Below are positions 9,288 to 18,133 of a stretch of 64,000 bases of DNA, in pieces; positions within the stretch are counted from its first letter, which is position 1; each line of letters opens with the position of its first letter. Below the pieces are notes generated by a model. The model saw only the letters and a program-made list of their open reading frames with translations, was not told where the DNA came from and did no database searches. The stretch spans positions 124,001 through 188,000 of the forward strand of contig CAWHCT010000018.1 in assembly GCA_963827785.1 (NCBI GenBank), written 5' to 3'. Made by a program: the position numbers and the translations under genes. The stretch comes from Site-B1 sp963827785 (GTDB lineage: Bacteria > Bacteroidota > Bacteroidia > Flavobacteriales > Flavobacteriaceae).

Positions 9288-9398
9288 ATGAGCCATGATA
9301 AAAAAACTTTCAACATAGATCTTTTGAAAAATGGCGAGAAATGGACAAAAATCAAATTAATTAGTAATTTAAAAGCTCTATATATTAATAAGAATTGA
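9288..9398 (+). CDS. Possible 36-residue leader ORF coupled to aat
   Basis: An ATG-initiated frame of 36 codons (starting MSHDKKTFNI, ending ALYINKN) fills most of the gap between the terminator and aat. Its TGA stop overlaps the TTG start of aat as TTGA, the same coupling seen at several real operon junctions in this window. The peptide is lysine-rich and resembles a small folded domain more than random sequence. The frame contains no rare-codon run that would suggest an attenuator. It may be a real small protein or a leader peptide that helps the weak TTG start. I recognise no family. Confidence 0.4.
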   Translation: MSHDKKTFNIDLLKNGEKWTKIKLISNLKALYINKN

Positions 9399-10024
9399 AA
9401 GTTTTATCAGATAAATTAGAATTCCCGCCTTTGAATGAGGCCTCAAAAGAAGGCTTATTAGCAATTGGTGGAGATTTAAGCCCTGAAAGGTTAATGCTTG
9501 CCTACAAAACAGGAATATTTCCATGGTATTCTCATAATCAGCCTATTTTATGGTGGTCTCCTGATCCTCGGTTCGTTCTTTTCCCCGAAAAACTTAAAAT
9601 ATCAAAAAGTCTGAAACAGGTTTTACGAAATAATAGATTTAAAGTGACCAAGAACAAAGCATTCAACCGTGTAATTAACGAATGTTCTGAAGCCATTCGC
9701 CCAAATCAACCTGGAACCTGGATAACCAATGAAATGAATCAGGCCTATATTGAATTACATAAATTAGGTTTTGCCAAATCTGTCGAGGTGTGGGAAAATG
9801 ATAATTTGGTAGGAGGGTTATATGGGGTTGACCTTGGCAACAATATTTTTTGCGGGGAAAGTATGTTTTCTAAAGTTAGTAATGCAAGCAAAGTGGGCTT
9901 TGTAAATTTTATCCAGAATTCTGATTATCATTTAATTGACTGCCAGGTCTTCACTGAACATTTAGAACGGTTTGGGGCAGAAGAAATACCAAGAGCTGAG
10001 TTTATTAAATTAATTAGTGGTTAA
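9395..10024 (+). CDS. aat: Leucyl/phenylalanyl-tRNA--protein transferase
   Basis: This 209-residue Aat protein has the family motifs FPPLNEASKEGLLAIGGDL, GIFPWYSHNQPILWWSPDPR and GLYGVDLGNNIFCGESMFS. It attaches Leu or Phe to proteins with N-terminal Arg or Lys, marking them for ClpAP through the bacterial N-end rule. The start is TTG, overlapping the stop of a possible 36-codon leader ORF. No ATG is available before the first conserved residues, so the TTG is well supported. Length is normal for Bacteroidota. Confidence 0.95.
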   Translation: MKVLSDKLEFPPLNEASKEGLLAIGGDLSPERLMLAYKTGIFPWYSHNQPILWWSPDPRFVLFPEKLKISKSLKQVLRNNRFKVTKNKAFNRVINECSEAIRPNQPGTWITNEMNQAYIELHKLGFAKSVEVWENDNLVGGLYGVDLGNNIFCGESMFSKVSNASKVGFVNFIQNSDYHLIDCQVFTEHLERFGAEEIPRAEFIKLISG

Positions 10025-10077
10025 AAAATTTTGATAAATTAAAAAAATAATGATATTAGCTAATTATATACAATGTT

Positions 10078-10926
10078 ATGCTGACAACTGAAGATTTTCA
10101 AAAAAGCAATAATCCGGAAGAATTTAAAAAGATAATAATATCTAAATTTTCTAAGGAATATTATGATAGTTTAATGTACTCTGTTCAATATGAAAATGAA
10201 CTCATTAGATTACAGGCAGAATTAGTTGATCTGCAACAATGGGTAGCTAAAGAAAAGAAACGTGTATGTTTAATTTTTGAAGGACGTGATGCTGCAGGTA
10301 AAGGAGGAGCTATTAGGCGTTTTACAGAACACTTGAATCCTCGATCTATGCGTGTTGTGGCTTTAACAAAGCCTACCGATGTTGAAAAAGGGCAATGGTA
10401 TTTTAGACGATATATAAAAGAATTACCAAATCCGGGTGAAATTGTATTTTTCGACAGGAGTTGGTATAATAGAGCAGTTGTTGAACCAGTCATGGGTTTT
10501 TGTAATGACGAACAGTATAACAAATTCATGGTTCAGGTTCCGGAATTTGAACACATGCTGTATGAAGATGGTGTTATTATAATAAAATTTTGGTTTTCAA
10601 TAACTAAAGATGAACAGGAAAGACGTTTTAATTCAAGGTTAGAAAATCCATTAAAAGAATGGAAATTCAGTGAAGTCGATAAGGAAGGTCAGATAAGATG
10701 GGACAAATATACTTATTATAAAGAGCAAATGTTTAGTAAGACTCATACTGCTTTTAGTCCTTGGATTATTATAAAGACCAATAATAAAAAAGAAGCAAGA
10801 TTGGAATCAATTAGATATGTACTCTCTAAATTTGAGTACGAAGGAAAAGGGAATGCCGGAATTACAACGTTACCAGACCCTAATGTGGCTGAACGCTATC
10901 ATAGATTAGTAAAACAATTCGATTAG
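10078..10926 (+). CDS. ppk2: PPK2-family polyphosphate kinase (first of a tandem pair)
   Basis: This 282-residue PPK2 protein has Walker A GRDAAGKGG at residues 69-77 and the Walker B / lid region FFDRSWYNRAVVEPV at about 125-139. PPK2 enzymes use polyphosphate to phosphorylate nucleotides (GDP, ADP or NMP to the next level). The single-domain length points to class I or III, but the nucleotide preference cannot be read off. A second, diverged PPK2 starts 3 bases after this stop. The pair looks like an old tandem duplication in which each copy may have a different acceptor or direction. Confidence 0.93.
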   Translation: MLTTEDFQKSNNPEEFKKIIISKFSKEYYDSLMYSVQYENELIRLQAELVDLQQWVAKEKKRVCLIFEGRDAAGKGGAIRRFTEHLNPRSMRVVALTKPTDVEKGQWYFRRYIKELPNPGEIVFFDRSWYNRAVVEPVMGFCNDEQYNKFMVQVPEFEHMLYEDGVIIIKFWFSITKDEQERRFNSRLENPLKEWKFSEVDKEGQIRWDKYTYYKEQMFSKTHTAFSPWIIIKTNNKKEARLESIRYVLSKFEYEGKGNAGITTLPDPNVAERYHRLVKQFD

Positions 10927-10929
10927 TTC

Positions 10930-11712
10930 ATGAATAATTTATCAGAAAAAAGCTTAAAGCAATTAAACTCTAAAAAAGGAATAAAGTACTTTTTAAGGGA
11001 ACCGAATATGACCCCTTTAAAGGCGGTGCGTATCATGAACTACGAGGATAAATTAAAAAAACTACAAGCCGAACTTATTAAATTACAACAGTGGGTTGAG
11101 TCAGAGAACGAGAAAGTTGTTATACTTTTTGAAGGAAGGGATGCTGCAGGTAAAGGAGGAGCAATAAGAAGGATCACTCAACATTTAAACCCTAGAGAGT
11201 TTAAAGTTGTTGCATTGCCTAAACCAACGGAAGAAGAAAAAGGAGAATGGTATTTTCAGCGTTATATAAACAATTTACCAAGAAAAGGTAAAATTATATT
11301 TTTTGACAGGAGTTGGTACAATCGAGCAGTGGTTGAACCCGTAAATGGATTTTGTACAGAAGAAGAATATCAAATCTTTATGAATCAGGTGAATGAATTT
11401 GAACGAATGATCATTGAATCTGGATGCCGATTGATAAAATTCTATTTCTCTATTTCAAAAAACGAACAGGCAAAACGTTTTAAAGACATCAAATCAAGTC
11501 CGATAAAAAAGTGGAAATACAGCAAAGTAGACCAACGAGCTTTAAGTTTATGGGATTCATACACAGATTATAAGAAAAAGATGTTTGAAAGAACTAATAC
11601 TGAATTATCACCTTGGATAATCATAAAGGCTAACAGAAAGAGTTCAGCAAGACTGGAAGTGATTAAACACATATTGGATATAATTCCATATAATGTCACG
11701 GAAGGAGAATAA
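10930..11712 (+). CDS. ppk2: PPK2-family polyphosphate kinase (second of a tandem pair)
   Basis: This 260-residue protein has the same Walker A GRDAAGKGG (69-77) and FFDRSWYNRAVVEPV motif as the upstream gene. The two are clearly homologous over their whole length but differ at many positions and at both termini: this copy has a basic N-terminus and lacks the last ~20 residues of the first. The 3-base gap indicates cotranscription. Retained catalytic motifs in both copies argue for two working enzymes rather than a copy in decay. It is convergent with tag. Confidence 0.93.
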   Translation: MNNLSEKSLKQLNSKKGIKYFLREPNMTPLKAVRIMNYEDKLKKLQAELIKLQQWVESENEKVVILFEGRDAAGKGGAIRRITQHLNPREFKVVALPKPTEEEKGEWYFQRYINNLPRKGKIIFFDRSWYNRAVVEPVNGFCTEEEYQIFMNQVNEFERMIIESGCRLIKFYFSISKNEQAKRFKDIKSSPIKKWKYSKVDQRALSLWDSYTDYKKKMFERTNTELSPWIIIKANRKSSARLEVIKHILDIIPYNVTEGE

Positions 11713-11715
11713 TAT

Positions 11716-12279
11716 CTAAATTTCGTTATACCTAAAGCAACTGGTTTCATGGTCATTTACCATTCCCGTTGCCTGCATATGCGCGTAAACAACAGTTGAT
11801 CCTACAAATTTAAACCCTCTGCTTTTAAGGTCCCTACTAATAGCATCGCTCAAAGGAGTATTGGCAGGTAACTCCTTTATGGATTTAAAATTGTTCTTTA
11901 TGGGTCTTCCATCAACAAAAGCCCAGATATAAGTGCTAAAACTGCCAAACTCTTCCTGAATCTTCATAAAGGCTTGTGCATTGGTTATAGTGGCATGAAT
12001 CTTTAGTTTATTTCGTATTATTCCGGAATCCTGCAATAAGGAATCTATTTTGTTTTGATCATAGTCCGAAACTTTCTTATAATCAAATCCATCAAAGGCC
12101 TTTCTAAAATTTTCACGCTTACGTAAAATGGTTATCCAGCTTAATCCTGCCTGAAAGGTTTCTAGAATCAGGAACTCAAAAAGCGTGTCATCATCAAAAA
12201 CGGGTTTTCCCCATTCTTCGTCATGATAGGCCTCATACAAATGATCACCAATGCACCAGCCGCATCTTTTTTTACTCAT
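11716..12279 (-). CDS. tag: DNA-3-methyladenine glycosylase I
   Basis: This 187-residue enzyme shows the TAG family zinc-binding residues: an N-terminal cysteine in KKRCGWC, His in EAYHDEEWG, and the C-terminal His and Cys in NDHETSC. The helix-hairpin region ILETFQAGLSWITILRKRENFR is intact. It removes 3-methyladenine from DNA as the first step of base excision repair. It is a single gene, convergent with the PPK2 pair (3-base gap) and divergent from a thioredoxin-like gene. Confidence 0.95.
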   Translation of the reverse strand: MSKKRCGWCIGDHLYEAYHDEEWGKPVFDDDTLFEFLILETFQAGLSWITILRKRENFRKAFDGFDYKKVSDYDQNKIDSLLQDSGIIRNKLKIHATITNAQAFMKIQEEFGSFSTYIWAFVDGRPIKNNFKSIKELPANTPLSDAISRDLKSRGFKFVGSTVVYAHMQATGMVNDHETSCFRYNEI

Positions 12280-12345
12280 GTGTAAGGTTTTTAATTTTGT
12301 TCTACTAATGTAATCAATGTTACCATAAACATTTTATTTTAAAAT

Positions 12346-12353
12346 TAATTTTG
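12346..12353 (+). promoter_or_regulatory. -7 promoter box TAATTTTG of the thioredoxin-like gene
   Basis: This matches TAnnTTTG and lies 14 bases before the start codon, implying a very short leader, which is common in this phylum. Confidence 0.45.
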
Positions 12354-12367
12354 ACAAAATTTGAAAC

Positions 12368-12988
12368 ATGGAAATCTTGCAGGATATAGATATAAATCAA
12401 ACAATTGAAGAGAGTTTGAAAAAAAGTTTAAGCTATTCGGAATACAGAAAACTTGTAGAAGAATTAACTATTCAAAATTCAACTACAGGAAATGATAAAT
12501 CAGAAGCATTGGCCGATTATACAAAGCTTAATGAAAAGCGCATGAAACGCTGGGATAAGACATTAAAAATTTCACAGGAAACTCAGGAAAGTATTAAGGC
12601 TATAAATAAAAAACTAACTTGGATTGTTTTGACAGAGAGCTGGTGTGGTGATGCCGCACATATTGTTCCGGTAATCAATAAAGTAGCTGAAATAAATGAG
12701 AATATTGATTTAAGATTAGTATTAAGAGATGAAAATGAGGACTTGATGAATATGTTCTTGACCAATGGAGGTAAAGCAATACCAAAATTAATTGCCATTG
12801 AAAAGGAAACTGGAAATGTGATCAATACTTTCGGACCAAGACCTTTTGAAGCAATAAAACTGGTTAATGAATACAAGGAGAAATTTGGAACCCTAACTCC
12901 TGAATTTAAGCAAGATCTGCAAGTTTGGTATAACAAGGATAAGGGGCAAAATACAATCTCAGAACTGCAGAATCTTTTACTGGATTAA
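12368..12988 (+). CDS. Thioredoxin family protein (single-cysteine ESWCGDA type)
   Basis: This 206-residue protein has a helical N-terminal region of about 75 residues and then a thioredoxin fold, with ESWCGDAAHIVPV at about residues 90-102 and cis-proline GGKAIPKLI near 140. The active site has one cysteine (WCGDA rather than WCxxC), so classical dithiol exchange is unlikely. This Thioredoxin_9-like form is common in Bacteroidota and its role is unknown. Its stop overlaps the stop of a convergent TonB-like gene by 4 bases. There is no signal peptide, so it is cytoplasmic. Confidence 0.85.
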   Translation: MEILQDIDINQTIEESLKKSLSYSEYRKLVEELTIQNSTTGNDKSEALADYTKLNEKRMKRWDKTLKISQETQESIKAINKKLTWIVLTESWCGDAAHIVPVINKVAEINENIDLRLVLRDENEDLMNMFLTNGGKAIPKLIAIEKETGNVINTFGPRPFEAIKLVNEYKEKFGTLTPEFKQDLQVWYNKDKGQNTISELQNLLLD

Positions 12989-13755
12989 TTTTTTCCGATA
13001 AAGTTAAAAGTAACAGTCCCTATTTGCGAACTTCTTGATGGATCAACGCTAAATCTTGCATTTGTAGCATATTCAAGCGCATGATCTATAAGGCATTCAT
13101 TGGTTGAGGTTGATGAACCATTAATGGATGTCTCGGTTACTTTTCCGCGGTCATTAACTGTAATATTTATGACTATTTTCCCACTTGTTTCACATAAATA
13201 AATAGGAGTTGGTAGAAATTTATGGGTTCTGCCCACCAATGAATATGACATAGTGCTGTTCTTGTTGGCACCAGTCGAAATACTTATTTCTTTTGATGAG
13301 TTATCCCCTTTACTTTTTGTTGATTTCTGCTTTTTAGCTTTTGAAGCCAGTAAGTTATTGATTCTATTGAATGTTGAATAAGCCTCATCATCAGATTGGT
13401 CATTATCCGATTCTATGTTTCTTATATCATTAACATCATTAAGGGTTGACTCTTCTTCCTGAGTCGATTGAGCGTATTTCTCATAATGCTCCTTAATTTT
13501 ATCCAGATAGTCATCATCAATATTTTTCAGATCTGCCGTTTCGTTAAAAGCTAGATTGGTTTGTTGAGAAGGATTTGTTATGGACTTTTCATCTTCTGTC
13601 TGCTCTTTGATTATCTCTTCCGGTTCCAGTTCATAATAACTTTCAGTAATCAACACCATATTCTTTGATAAGTGTAAATTGAACAAAGAAAGCACAATAA
13701 TTGCAGCAATTAAAGTGGTTAAAATTAGGGCTTTATGTTTTGATACTAAGGTCAA
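12985..13755 (-). CDS. TonB-like membrane-anchored protein
   Basis: This 256-residue protein has an N-terminal membrane anchor at about 9-29, a long acidic and low-complexity periplasmic linker (Glu, Asp, Ser and Asn rich), and a C-terminal domain with GKIVINITVNDRGKV, ALEYATNARFSVD and GTVTFNFIGKN. This is the layout and strand pattern of TonB C-terminal domains, although the linker is acidic rather than proline-rich. It may transmit proton-motive force to a TonB-dependent receptor, or may only share the fold. It lies upstream of the thioredoxin gene in convergent orientation and downstream of truB on the same strand. Confidence 0.65.
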   Translation of the reverse strand: MTLVSKHKALILTTLIAAIIVLSLFNLHLSKNMVLITESYYELEPEEIIKEQTEDEKSITNPSQQTNLAFNETADLKNIDDDYLDKIKEHYEKYAQSTQEEESTLNDVNDIRNIESDNDQSDDEAYSTFNRINNLLASKAKKQKSTKSKGDNSSKEISISTGANKNSTMSYSLVGRTHKFLPTPIYLCETSGKIVINITVNDRGKVTETSINGSSTSTNECLIDHALEYATNARFSVDPSRSSQIGTVTFNFIGKN

Positions 13756-13809
13756 TACGTTGGAAAAATAGTAAATTTATTATAATTGGGCTACTTTATA
13801 TACGATATT

Positions 13810-14511
13810 TTAGTTTGACTGGACGTCTAACTCTTGAATAAAGTCATCAATGGACTGTGCGTTATCAACGTTAAATTCACCTATTTTATTGCGTCTTAAA
13901 GAAGATAAATAAGCACCTGAACCTAATGCTATACCAAAATCATGTGCAAGAGATCGAATGTAAGTTCCTTTGCTGCAAACCACTCTAAAAGTGAGTATTT
14001 CTTTATCAATATTGATTATTTCAAATTCATTAATTGTAATGGTTCTTGATTTTATCTTAACATCTTCGCCAGCTCTGGCAAACTCGTATAATCGTTTTCC
14101 GTCTTTTTTGATTGCAGAAAATACAGGAGGAATCTGGTTGATTGTCCCTAGGAATTTTTTGGTAGTATCTTGAATTAATTTATCAGTTATATGATCTGTT
14201 GGGAACGATTTGTCAACTTTGGTTTCCATGTCAAAGGAAGGAGTTGTGCTGCCTAAAGTAATTGTGCCTGTATATTCCTTTTCCTGACCTTGAAACGTAT
14301 CTAGTTGTTTGGTCATTTTTCCAGTACATATTATTAATAATCCTGTAGCTAAAGGATCCAAAGTTCCGGCATGACCAACTTTAATATTTTTAAGGTTAAA
14401 GGTTTTTTTGATCTTCCAACGCAATTTATTGACCACTTGAAAGGAGGTCCAATTCAAAGGTTTATCTATTAATAGGATTTTTCCTGAAAGGAATTCTTCG
14501 GCAATAGCCAT
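13810..14511 (-). CDS. truB: tRNA pseudouridine-55 synthase TruB
   Basis: This 233-residue enzyme has the catalytic loop VGHAGTLDPLATGLL with the essential Asp, plus LIDKPLNWTSFQVVNKLR at the N-terminus and RVVCSKGTYIRSLAHDFG. It makes pseudouridine 55 in the T-loop of tRNAs. It lies 1 base after the uppP stop, so the two are cotranscribed. Length is normal for the short Bacteroidota form that lacks a PUA extension. Confidence 0.96.
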   Translation of the reverse strand: MAIAEEFLSGKILLIDKPLNWTSFQVVNKLRWKIKKTFNLKNIKVGHAGTLDPLATGLLIICTGKMTKQLDTFQGQEKEYTGTITLGSTTPSFDMETKVDKSFPTDHITDKLIQDTTKKFLGTINQIPPVFSAIKKDGKRLYEFARAGEDVKIKSRTITINEFEIINIDKEILTFRVVCSKGTYIRSLAHDFGIALGSGAYLSSLRRNKIGEFNVDNAQSIDDFIQELDVQSN

Positions 14512-14512
14512 A

Positions 14513-15308
14513 TTAATTCAAAAAAGTTATTAAAATAGTAACAAATCCAACAACAAAACAATAAACAGCAAAGTAAGATAACTTACTGTTTTTAACTAAA
14601 GAGATCATCCATGTACAGGCAAATAATCCTGAAAGAAATGCAGCAAGAAATCCAACAGTCAAAGCGGTGAAATTATTACTTTCATAACTTATTTCACCGG
14701 ACATAACGTCTTTTCCAATCTTTCCTAAAGATCAAAGGAACAACCATTAAAAATGAAAAACGTGCAGCTTTGGTTTTATCATTACCCAATAAAACAGAAG
14801 TTGATATGGTAGCTCCAGATCTGGAAATTCCCGGAAGCATCGCAATAGCCTGTGCAATACCTATTATAACGGCATCCTTATATGATACTTTTTTTCTGGT
14901 ATTCTTTGCTTTATCAGCCAAATAAAGCAGCAATCCTGTAATTACCAGCATACAGCCAACCAATAAAATATTTCCTGCAAAAAGTTCTGCAAATTGGGTT
15001 TCATATTTAAATCCGATTAAAGCGGCAGGAATCATAGAAATTATGATTTTTGTAGCAAATTTTTTGTCTTCGTTCCATGTTGTACTAAATAATCCTTTTA
15101 AAATATGCCAAATATCTTTTCGGAAAATAACAATGGTGCTCAATGCAGTTGCAAAGTGAAGCACAACCGTGAATAAAAGGCTATCGCTGGGAATTGATTT
15201 ATCCCCAAGAATAGCTTTACCTAACTCTAAATGCCCACTGGATGAAACAGGTAAAAATTCAGTCAGACCTTGAACAATCCCAAGTATTATTGCATCAATA
15301 ATTTCCAT
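14513..15308 (-). CDS. uppP: Undecaprenyl-diphosphatase UppP/BacA (one frameshift as given)
   Basis: The N-terminal 195 residues carry the family motifs GIVQGLTEFLPVSSSGHLELG and LPGISRSGATIST, which form the active site for removing phosphate from undecaprenyl pyrophosphate during cell-wall synthesis. As given, the frame ends in RKDWKRRYVR. One extra base at 14726 (coding strand TTT A GGA) explains it. Skipping it restores IFGKIGKDVMSGE and the last two membrane segments, ending at 14513. The repaired length is 264 residues, which is normal. UppP is usually needed for growth unless PAP2 phosphatases replace it, so genuine inactivation is doubtful. Confidence 0.92.
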
Positions 15309-15357
15309 GAAGCAAAAGTATCAAAATAGATGAATCTAAATTCAGTTTTTTAAATTA

Positions 15358-16680
15358 TTATATGAATATCCAGCCCATAATTAATACAATAATAATTCCT
15401 GTTAACCCTTGGATTAAAGTTGAAATTGTTTGACTTCTTAATGCCGTTGTGGTATTCATTCCTGAAAATTGAGCTACTACCCAGAAAAAGCTATCATTTA
15501 AATGTGATACGGTCATTGCTCCAGCGCCAATTGATAATACAGTTAGAGCTCTGCCCAATGACGAATCTAATCCGAAAGATTCTAAAATTGGAGCCATTAT
15601 TGCGGCTGTTGTAATTATTGATACTGTAGAAGATCCTTGTGCCGATTTTAGAGTAGCTGCAATTATAAAAGGTAAAAGCAATCCTAAATTTAAATCTGAA
15701 AAACTATTTCCAATAATGTCTCCTAAACCAGTAGATTGAAGAATTGCTCCAAATGCTCCTCCAGCGCCAGTTATTAAAATTATTGTTCCTGCTTCTTGCA
15801 AGCCCTTATTTACCCAAGCAAAATGGGTTTCTTTACTCTTTCTTGGTTTTAGATTGAACGCTAAAAATACTCCAGCAAATAATGCTATTATTGGGTTTCC
15901 TATAAAGTCAAAAACACCTGCAATTACGCCTTCGCCAAAGGGATGAGTTGGATAGCTGGAAATGGATTTTAAGGCGATTAGAACTATAGGTATAATAATT
16001 GGGAGAAATGATATACTTGTTTTGGGTAATCTTTCATTAACAATTTCCTTTTCTTTTAAGTCTTTGGAAACATAATCTATACGTTTTTCAAGGATTTTCG
16101 CCCAGAAATACCCCGACAAAGCAACTGGAATGGCAACGACCAGTCCAAGCAGAATTACCAGTCCCAGGTCGGCGTCCAGAGCTGCAGTAGCAGCTAATGG
16201 ACCTGGAGTAGGTGGAACAAAAACATGTGTAGCATATAATCCGGCAGCTAAAGAAACTCCTAAAACTGCTAAAGGAATTTTTGAATTTTTACTGATAGCT
16301 TTGTTCAAAGACGAAAGAATAATAAAGCCGGAATCGCAATAAACAGGTATAGAAACAATGAAACCTGTAATGTTCATAGCTAAAATGGAATGCTTTTTAC
16401 CTATTGTTTTTAGGGCCCAATTAGCAAGGGTTTTAGCACCTCCACTTTTTTCCAGATAAGCTCCAATTATAGTTCCAAAGGCAATAATAATTCCAATACT
16501 GCCGAGTGTTTTACCAAAGCCATTCATTAAAGTTTTTGTTACTTCAGATTGATCTAATCCACCAACAAAGCCCATGACGATAGCAGCCAACAATAGTGAT
16601 AGAAAAGGATGAAATTTAAATTTAGAGGCAGCAATTACCATTAAGATTACCACTACTACCAAAGCGATTAATATTTCCAT
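15358..16680 (-). CDS. GntP-family permease (gluconate/glycerate-type H+ symporter)
   Basis: This 440-residue polytopic membrane protein with about 12-14 hydrophobic segments carries family signatures such as GIIIAFGTIIGAYLEKSGGA, THVFVPPTPGPLAAT and LNDSFFWVV. GntP members import gluconate, other sugar acids or related hydroxy acids with protons. It is divergent from a glycerate kinase gene whose start is 48 bases away, so glycerate is a reasonable substrate. The pair sits inside the usual ftsX / DUF3098 / uppP / truB block and ends 49 bases before uppP on the same strand. Confidence 0.9.
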   Translation of the reverse strand: MEILIALVVVVILMVIAASKFKFHPFLSLLLAAIVMGFVGGLDQSEVTKTLMNGFGKTLGSIGIIIAFGTIIGAYLEKSGGAKTLANWALKTIGKKHSILAMNITGFIVSIPVYCDSGFIILSSLNKAISKNSKIPLAVLGVSLAAGLYATHVFVPPTPGPLAATAALDADLGLVILLGLVVAIPVALSGYFWAKILEKRIDYVSKDLKEKEIVNERLPKTSISFLPIIIPIVLIALKSISSYPTHPFGEGVIAGVFDFIGNPIIALFAGVFLAFNLKPRKSKETHFAWVNKGLQEAGTIILITGAGGAFGAILQSTGLGDIIGNSFSDLNLGLLLPFIIAATLKSAQGSSTVSIITTAAIMAPILESFGLDSSLGRALTVLSIGAGAMTVSHLNDSFFWVVAQFSGMNTTTALRSQTISTLIQGLTGIIIVLIMGWIFI

Positions 16681-16728
16681 TAAACTATATTTGTGTTATG
16701 CTAAAAATAACAAAATATAATTTGTACT

Positions 16729-17859
16729 GTGAAAATAGTAATAGCACCAGATAAGTTTAAAGGCTCTTTAACAGGGTTGCAATTTTGTACTGCGGTAGAA
16801 GAAGGCATTAAAGTAGTTTTTCCAAAAGCAGAAATTATTAAGTTGCCATTATCTGATGGCGGTGATGGAACTATTGATATTTTGGAATATCACCTAAAGG
16901 GAAAGCGTGCCATAGTTAAAGTGAACGATCCATTATTCAAACAAATTGAGGCCTCTTATTTCTATATGGATACCATAAAAACGGCATTTATTGAAATGGC
17001 CGAGGCTTCAGGTATGTATCTCTTAAAACCTGAAGAGCAAAATTGTTTTTACACCACGACTTTAGGTACTGGTGAGCTTATTTTAGACGCCATAAATAAA
17101 GGGGCAAAAACTATTATATTAGGAATAGGAGGTAGTGCAACTAACGATTGCGGTATGGGGATGGCATCTGCTTTAGGCTTTAAGTTTGAAGATAAAAATG
17201 GCAAACAACTTAGTCCTGTTGGCAAGAATCTGTCTCATATCGAAACGATTAATACTGCCAATGTAATTGAGGCACTAAAATCTATTGATTTCAAAGTAGC
17301 CTGCGATGTTACAAATCCTTTGTATGGAGAAAATGGAGCTGCTTATGTTTACGGTCCTCAAAAAGGAGCTTCCGGAAATGAAATTAATGAGTTAGACAAA
17401 GGGTTAAGAAATATAGCAAATATTTTTGGAAAGCAATTTAATATAGATGTTCAAAAAATAGATGGAGCAGGAGCTGCAGGAGGTATGGGAGCAGGTTCTC
17501 GGGTGTTTTTAAAAGCGGAATTAAAATCTGGAATTGAATTAGTTAAAGATTTAATTGATTTTGATGATAAAATTATAGGAGCTAGTTGGATTGTTACAGG
17601 TGAAGGCAAATTGGATGATCAGACATTGTCGGGTAAAACAATTAAGGGTGTTATAGATTCTGCAAGACAAAACAATATTAAAGTTGCTGCCTTCTGCGGA
17701 AAATCAGAATTGAATGATAAGGAATCATTAAAATTCGGGATTTCTTACATCGATGAGGTTTTGAACTATGCCAGGAATTTTGATGATGCCCTTGCCAATA
17801 GTCAGGTGTATGTATTTGAAATGGCTAAGAATTTCGCTAAAAAACTAAAGGATAATTAA
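16729..17859 (+). CDS. glxK: Glycerate kinase (GlxK/GarK type)
   Basis: This 376-residue protein has MKIVIAPDKFKGSLTGLQ at the N-terminus, LSDGGDGTI, GIGGSATNDCGMGMASALG (phosphate-binding loop) and GEGKLDDQTLSGKT, all diagnostic of the type I glycerate kinase family. It phosphorylates D-glycerate to 2-phosphoglycerate, feeding lower glycolysis. The start is GTG, the only start before the first conserved strand. With the divergent GntP permease it forms a two-gene uptake and use module. Confidence 0.94.
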   Translation: MKIVIAPDKFKGSLTGLQFCTAVEEGIKVVFPKAEIIKLPLSDGGDGTIDILEYHLKGKRAIVKVNDPLFKQIEASYFYMDTIKTAFIEMAEASGMYLLKPEEQNCFYTTTLGTGELILDAINKGAKTIILGIGGSATNDCGMGMASALGFKFEDKNGKQLSPVGKNLSHIETINTANVIEALKSIDFKVACDVTNPLYGENGAAYVYGPQKGASGNEINELDKGLRNIANIFGKQFNIDVQKIDGAGAAGGMGAGSRVFLKAELKSGIELVKDLIDFDDKIIGASWIVTGEGKLDDQTLSGKTIKGVIDSARQNNIKVAAFCGKSELNDKESLKFGISYIDEVLNYARNFDDALANSQVYVFEMAKNFAKKLKDN

Positions 17860-17869
17860 AATTTAATTT

Positions 17870-18129
17870 TTAATCCTTTTTTTTCGGATTTATCAGAATA
17901 GCATAGATCTGGAAGCCAAATCCAATTAAAACTAAAGTCGGAGCTAATCGAATTCTCCTCCAGCTAAAAATATGTCAGGATTAAACACATTAGGGTCGTC
18001 ACTGCCTCCACCGGACATTAGAATAAAACCAATAGCTATAAATGCAAGGCCAATAAACATAAATTTATAGTTTCGTTTCCCAAAAATAAACTCAGTTTTA
18101 TTCTCCTCTTTTCTTTTTTGTTCGCCCAT
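17870..18129 (-). CDS. DUF3098 small membrane protein (one frameshift as given)
   Basis: The first ~55 residues carry the family features FGKRNYKFMFIGLAFIAIGF and ILMSGGGSDDPNVFNPDIF. As given, the frame ends at 17944, but the alternate frame continues SWRRIRLAPTLVLIGFG and then FQIYAILINPKKKD to 17870, the second membrane helix and tail of the family. The break is at the T5 run on the coding strand (17966-17970) and needs one base added or two removed. It is one of only two breaks in the window that are not a single extra base. DUF3098 genes accompany ftsX and uppP in Bacteroidota. The function is unknown. Confidence 0.78.
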
Positions 18130-18133
18130 AATT

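Noticed and set aside
10185..10529. 114-codon frame opposite the first PPK2 gene
   Set aside because: It mirrors the conserved PPK2 codons on the other strand and has no family features.
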